NCBI GenBank assembly: GCA_027619675.1
Contig: JAQCHG010000037.1
Span: forward strand, 1 to 8,857
Origin: Cyanobacteriota bacterium
GTDB lineage: Bacteria > Cyanobacteriota > Cyanobacteriia > Phormidesmidales > Phormidesmidaceae
Direction: 5' to 3'
DNA: 8,857 nucleotides
Position numbers and translations under genes: made by a program. The notes under the pieces were generated by a model. The model searched no databases and was not told where the DNA came from. It worked only from the letters and a program-made list of their open reading frames with translations. Shown here piece by piece: positions 6,662 through 8,857 of this stretch. Position 1 is the stretch's first letter, and every line of letters begins with the position of its first letter.

Positions 6662-6858
6662 AGCGCGATTCTCCAAATCAAATCAAAGTGTCGATAAGGT
6701 CAACCGTTTCGGCATCTACGATGAATAAGAGCAGATTGCGCCGAATATGAGTTGTACTTAACTGTTCTTTACTATAAGCGATCGCTCTAAAAGTCGCAGG
6801 CAAGCCGTTGATCCCTCAGGGGCAACAGTCAACCCCCGGCCCCAGGAGGTGAACCCTA
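6662..6858. promoter_or_regulatory. Divergent control region between psbD (-) and the + genes
   Basis: About 200 bp separate the psbD start from the next plus-strand ORF. For psbD the Shine-Dalgarno GGAG is clear. Upstream of it, minus-strand TTGACC (6704-6699) could be a -35, but no good -10 is in register. On the plus strand TATAAG (6773-6778) has a TTGTAC 15 bp before it, which is slightly short spacing. A HIP1 octamer overlaps the end of that box (6778-6785). No clear HLR1-type (RpaB) direct repeat is visible. Promoter assignments here are uncertain. Confidence 0.4.
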
Positions 6859-7029
6859 ATGCTGCGTCATCTAGTCTCCCACCGCCAATGGTTGGTATGC
6901 CTGGACTTTGGCCGCAGTCGGCCTGTCCCCAGGCTCCTGAGGGCCGATCAAGACCAGCAGTTGAGCGGATCTGCACGGTTGGTCAACAATGGCCCATCTG
7001 CCGACGTTGAATTGTTTCAAAAGCCTTAA
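6859..7029 (+). CDS. 56-aa ORF with perfect Shine-Dalgarno, unknown
   Basis: An ATG at 6859 is preceded by AGGAGGT (6844-6850) with 8 nt spacing, the best ribosome-binding site in the window, and an in-frame stop at 6850-6852 fixes the start. The 56-residue product begins MLRHLVSHRQWLVCLDFGRS and ends ...DVELFQKP. It is basic at the front (H, R), has two leucine-rich stretches and one cysteine, and shows no signal peptide or membrane helix. I recognise no family. It is the first plus-strand frame after the psbD control region and lies 113 nt before the UPF0367-like gene, so it could be a leader peptide, a small protein or a chance frame behind a good ribosome site. Confidence 0.4.
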   Translation: MLRHLVSHRQWLVCLDFGRSRPVPRLLRADQDQQLSGSARLVNNGPSADVELFQKP

Positions 7030-7142
7030 CATTTCTTCGGACGTCTCACCCCTGACCTGGGCTGGGACGGTTACCCGGCCCGCTACCCTGGGATTTCTCT
7101 GGGATACTGGTGAATGAACTCTTCCCTTGTATAGACAGGTCT

Positions 7143-7418
7143 ATGTACACCCTGGAACTGAATCTTAAACAGACGCCCCTGCCCCTCAGCGTGCAAAAAA
7201 AGACCCTAGAGGATGCCAAGGCTGATTATGACCGCATTGTGGCAGCCCTTCAGGCTGGAGGCTCGACCTTGCTGGAGTTGACCTGCGAACAGGTGCCCGA
7301 TAAAAAAGTCAGCTTTCTGAGTGGTGAGGTGGCCGCTGTGCAGATGTATGAGAAATCAGGCACCACCTCCGCCTCGGGTAAGCCCCCCGGTTTCTTTTCC
7401 CTGGTGGGGGATCAGTAG
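7143..7418 (+). CDS. UPF0367-like small cyanobacterial protein
   Basis: A 91-aa protein that starts MYTLELNLKQTPLPLSVQKK, continues with an EDAKADYDRIVAAL helix, then LLELTCEQVPDKKVSFLSGE, VAAVQMYEKSGT and the C-terminal PPGFF. This order matches my memory of the UPF0367 family, found in cyanobacteria and without a known function. The start MYTLEL fits the family; a GTG 33 nt upstream (7110) in the same frame is possible but less likely. The site before the ATG is only a weak ACAGG. The protein is small, soluble and probably cytoplasmic. It is followed after 45 nt by an ABC ATPase on the same strand, so the two are likely co-transcribed. The family call is from recognition, not a search. Confidence 0.7.
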   Translation: MYTLELNLKQTPLPLSVQKKTLEDAKADYDRIVAALQAGGSTLLELTCEQVPDKKVSFLSGEVAAVQMYEKSGTTSASGKPPGFFSLVGDQ

Positions 7419-7463
7419 ACCCAGGGCCGCGATGTCCCGTCCACCCTTTACGACTCACTGACC

Positions 7464-8150
7464 ATGACCGCTGCCCCTGCCATTTCTGTAGACCAGGTTT
7501 CCTTCCACTGGCCCTCTGGGGCTCAGGTGCTTGATAACTGCTCCCTACAGGTGCAGGCAGGGGAGTTTTGTATGTTGCTGGGGGATAACGGCAGTGGTAA
7601 ATCTACCCTGCTCAAGATTTTGGCGGGGTTGCTGCAAGCCCAGACGGGACAGGTGTCCTTAGAGCCCCCCCTCGGCTATGTCTTCCAAAACCCTGACCAC
7701 CAGTTGGTGATGCCCACGGTGGGGTCCGATGTGGCCTTTGGTTTGGTGGATGAGGGCCTATCGACCCCACAGATTCGGGCGCGGGTGAGTGATGCCCTCA
7801 GTGCCGTTAACTTGGCCCACTTGGTGCGGCGACCCATCTATGCCCTCAGTGGAGGGCAAAAACAGCGGGTGGCGATCGCGGGGGCGATCGCCCGCCATAG
7901 CCATGTGTTGTTGTTGGATGAACCCACCGCTCTGCTGGATCCCGATAGCCAGCTAGAACTGGTGGAACAGGTCCAGCGTTTGGTGAAGGAACGCCACTTG
8001 ACCGCCCTCTGGGTGACCCATCGCCTGGTGGAGCTAGATTATTGTGATCGCGCCTTTCTGCTAGCGGGAGGCAAGGTCATGGATGAAGGTGACCCCGAAC
8101 GGATCAAACGCAGCCTACAAACCCAACCCTCTAGCCTGGGCACCGGCTGA
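7464..8150 (+). CDS. ECF/CbiO-type ABC transporter ATP-binding protein
   Basis: A 228-aa ATPase subunit that powers a membrane importer. Motifs in order: Walker A GDNGSGKS at 40-47, Q-loop VFQNPDHQ with Q75, signature LSGGQ at 128-132, Walker B VLLLDEP at 148-154 with D152 and E153, and the H-loop histidine 186. The FQNPDHQLV form of the Q-loop region is typical of energy-coupling-factor ATPases (EcfA, CbiO), which drive vitamin or cobalt/nickel uptake. The domain is short, with no C-terminal regulatory domain. No membrane partner is next to it, so the substrate is unknown; the partner may be encoded elsewhere. There is no strong Shine-Dalgarno before ATG 7464. Two HIP1 sites are nearly adjacent within the gene (7872 and 7884). 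Confidence 0.9.
   Translation: MTAAPAISVDQVSFHWPSGAQVLDNCSLQVQAGEFCMLLGDNGSGKSTLLKILAGLLQAQTGQVSLEPPLGYVFQNPDHQLVMPTVGSDVAFGLVDEGLSTPQIRARVSDALSAVNLAHLVRRPIYALSGGQKQRVAIAGAIARHSHVLLLDEPTALLDPDSQLELVEQVQRLVKERHLTALWVTHRLVELDYCDRAFLLAGGKVMDEGDPERIKRSLQTQPSSLGTG
7872..7891 (+). repeat. Pair of HIP1 octamers (GCGATCGC)
   Basis: Two exact HIP1 palindromes start 12 bp apart at 7872 and 7884, inside the ATPase gene, and code for Ala-Ile-Ala in both. Other exact copies start at 1058, 1181, 2008, 3933, 6228 and 6778. HIP1 is the highly iterated palindrome of many cyanobacterial genomes. Confidence 0.9.
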
Positions 8151-8198
8151 GGCCATGGCCCCACTGCTTCCTCATCGCAGAAAACGGTTGACAGACCA

Positions 8199-8288
8199 CT
8201 AGTCCAGCGCGGCGTAAGTTTGCCAACCATTTCCTTGGGTGGGGGAGCTGGGGAGCATGGGAGATAGGGAGTCAGAAGGTAGAGTTAT
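8199..8288 (-). repeat. Dispersed repeat family, copy 3 (inverted)
   Basis: Read on the minus strand it matches copy 2: GCTCCCCCACCC (8248-8237), then GGTTGGCA (8228-8221), TTACGCCGCG and a terminal GGACTAG (8205-8199). The other end, around 8288, is diverged (AACTCTACC against copy 2 TACTCTATGG). Outside it, at 8180-8192, lies another AAACGGTTGAC, facing the internal GGTTGGCA as an imperfect inverted repeat. Confidence 0.55.
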
Positions 8289-8321
8289 TCGCGCCAAGCT
8301 CAACTAGGCTGCACCGGGAGC

Positions 8322-8333
8322 GAGGTTAACCTC
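8322..8333. other. 12-bp perfect palindrome
   Basis: GAGGTTAACCTC is a perfect dyad in the non-coding region right of the ATPase gene. It could be a dimeric regulator site, but nothing nearby on the plus strand starts within reach; the cyclase gene ends, rather than starts, on this side. Confidence 0.2.
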
Positions 8334-8364
8334 ACCTGAGTTTGGGTTAAGTGGCATTCCCATC

Positions 8365-8459
8365 CTGTAGGGGCGCACTCGCGAAGCCACGCCCGACATG
8401 GGCTCAGATATCCGGTTGCCCGATACATTGTCAGGGCGCAGACCCCTGCGCCCCTACGG
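8365..8459. repeat. Inverted-repeat element with GTAGGGGCGCA ends
   Basis: GTAGGGGCGCA (8367-8377) and TGCGCCCCTAC (8447-8457) are perfect 11-bp inverted repeats around 69 bp, extendable by one G-T and one G-C pair. A second internal hairpin, GGGCGCAG/CTGCGCCC (8434-8441/8446-8453), competes with the right arm. The GTAGGGGCG end is a familiar motif of small dispersed repeats in cyanobacterial intergenic DNA. It may also act as a structured 3' end for the cyclase or ATPase transcripts. Confidence 0.65.
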
Positions 8460-8504
8460 ATTCTCTGGGGTGGAACGTCATGGGAATTTAGGGTTGGCAG
8501 ACCC

Positions 8505-8857
8505 CTAAGGGGGGGACGGTTGATGGACGGGGGTGGGAACTAGGAGGGTGGACGCCAGCATGGGGGCTTGGACCCCCCGCAGGGTGACGGATTTCAACGC
8601 CCCCAGCATCTCTGGGGGCAAGTGCTGGGCCACCTCGGCGGACAGGAGGACGCCGTTGGGTTCCGCCGATTCCTGTAGACGGGCAGCCACATTCACACAG
8701 GGGCCAATGGCGGTGTAGTCCGCCCGCACAGAATTACCAAACATCCCCACCACCGCTTCCCCTTGGTGGATGCCGCAGCGGATGCGCAGGGCCTCCATGC
8801 CTTGGGCTTGCCATCGTTGGTTGAGGCCATGGAGGGCGGTGTACATGCGCTGCACCG
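8505..8857 (-). CDS. Class III adenylate/guanylate cyclase, C-terminal part
   Basis: This is the end of a class III nucleotide cyclase catalytic domain, which makes cAMP or cGMP from ATP or GTP. The gene enters from the right edge; the GTG codon at 8855-8853 is probably an internal valine. Visible motifs are RCGIHQGEAVVGMFG, then RADYTAIGPCVNVAARL, which contains the transition-state Asn and Arg of N-x3-R and the Asp before YT. The more N-terminal metal-binding aspartate and any sensor domains lie outside the window. In the usual IGD-xVN segment the D is replaced by P (IGPCVN). The protein ends about 30 residues beyond the fold with a Pro-rich tail (PTPVHQPSPP). Substrate choice cannot be settled from this part. 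A CRP-like cAMP receptor site lies elsewhere in the window (3760-3781). Confidence 0.92.
   Translation of the reverse strand, partial: VQRMYTALHGLNQRWQAQGMEALRIRCGIHQGEAVVGMFGNSVRADYTAIGPCVNVAARLQESAEPNGVLLSAEVAQHLPPEMLGALKSVTLRGVQAPMLASTLLVPTPVHQPSPP

Noticed and set aside
6758..6976. 72-codon minus-strand frame upstream of psbD
   Set aside because: It overlaps the psbD control region and the better-supported 56-codon ORF on the other strand, and lacks a ribosome site.
1..8857. CRISPR array, phage genes, toxin-antitoxin or defence module
   Set aside because: No regularly spaced direct repeats and no recognisable proteins of these kinds were found on either strand.

Overview
The window is cyanobacterial chromosomal DNA. 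The evidence is the psbD-psbC operon for the photosystem II proteins D2 and CP43, a one-piece tmRNA with a cyanobacterial-type degradation tag, a small protein of a cyanobacteria-specific family, and eight exact copies of the HIP1 octamer GCGATCGC. The moderately high GC content suggests a filamentous or unicellular lineage outside marine Prochlorococcus, but I cannot name the genus from this stretch.

Layout. Bases 1-1224 (+) hold the C-terminal two thirds of an ABC exporter with fused membrane and ATPase domains, followed by a terminator hairpin near 1400-1443. A gene-poor, relatively AT-rich stretch (1444-1985) shows only weak ORFs and may be decayed DNA. The tmRNA gene ssrA lies on the minus strand (2022-2404). 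A GC-rich non-coding stretch follows and carries one copy of a dispersed repeat. A 148-aa protein with four exact 19-residue repeats is at 3006-3452 (+), closed by a strong two-way terminator. Repeat-rich DNA and a good match to a CRP/SYCRP1 (cAMP receptor) site precede a small 87-aa gene (3848-4111, +). A two-way terminator at 4180-4210 separates it from the convergent psbD-psbC operon (minus, 6661 down to 4237).

On the other side of the psbD leader, and divergent from it, are a 56-codon ORF with a perfect Shine-Dalgarno sequence, a UPF0367-like small protein and an ECF/CbiO-type ABC ATPase, all on +. The right edge (8151-8504) is repeat-rich non-coding DNA, then the C-terminal end of a class III nucleotide cyclase on the minus strand, cut by the window end.

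How the parts relate. D2 and CP43 are the core reaction-centre subunit and inner antenna of photosystem II, translated from overlapping cistrons. The tmRNA rescues stalled ribosomes. The UPF0367-like gene and the ECF-type ATPase are 45 nt apart and probably co-transcribed. A possible cAMP link exists between the cyclase at the right edge and the CRP-like site at 3760-3781, but it rests on motif recognition only. I saw no CRISPR array, phage module, toxin-antitoxin pair or evident new defence system. The most interesting unexplained items are the 19-residue repeat protein, the 56-codon ORF, the three-copy repeat family and the CRP-like site.
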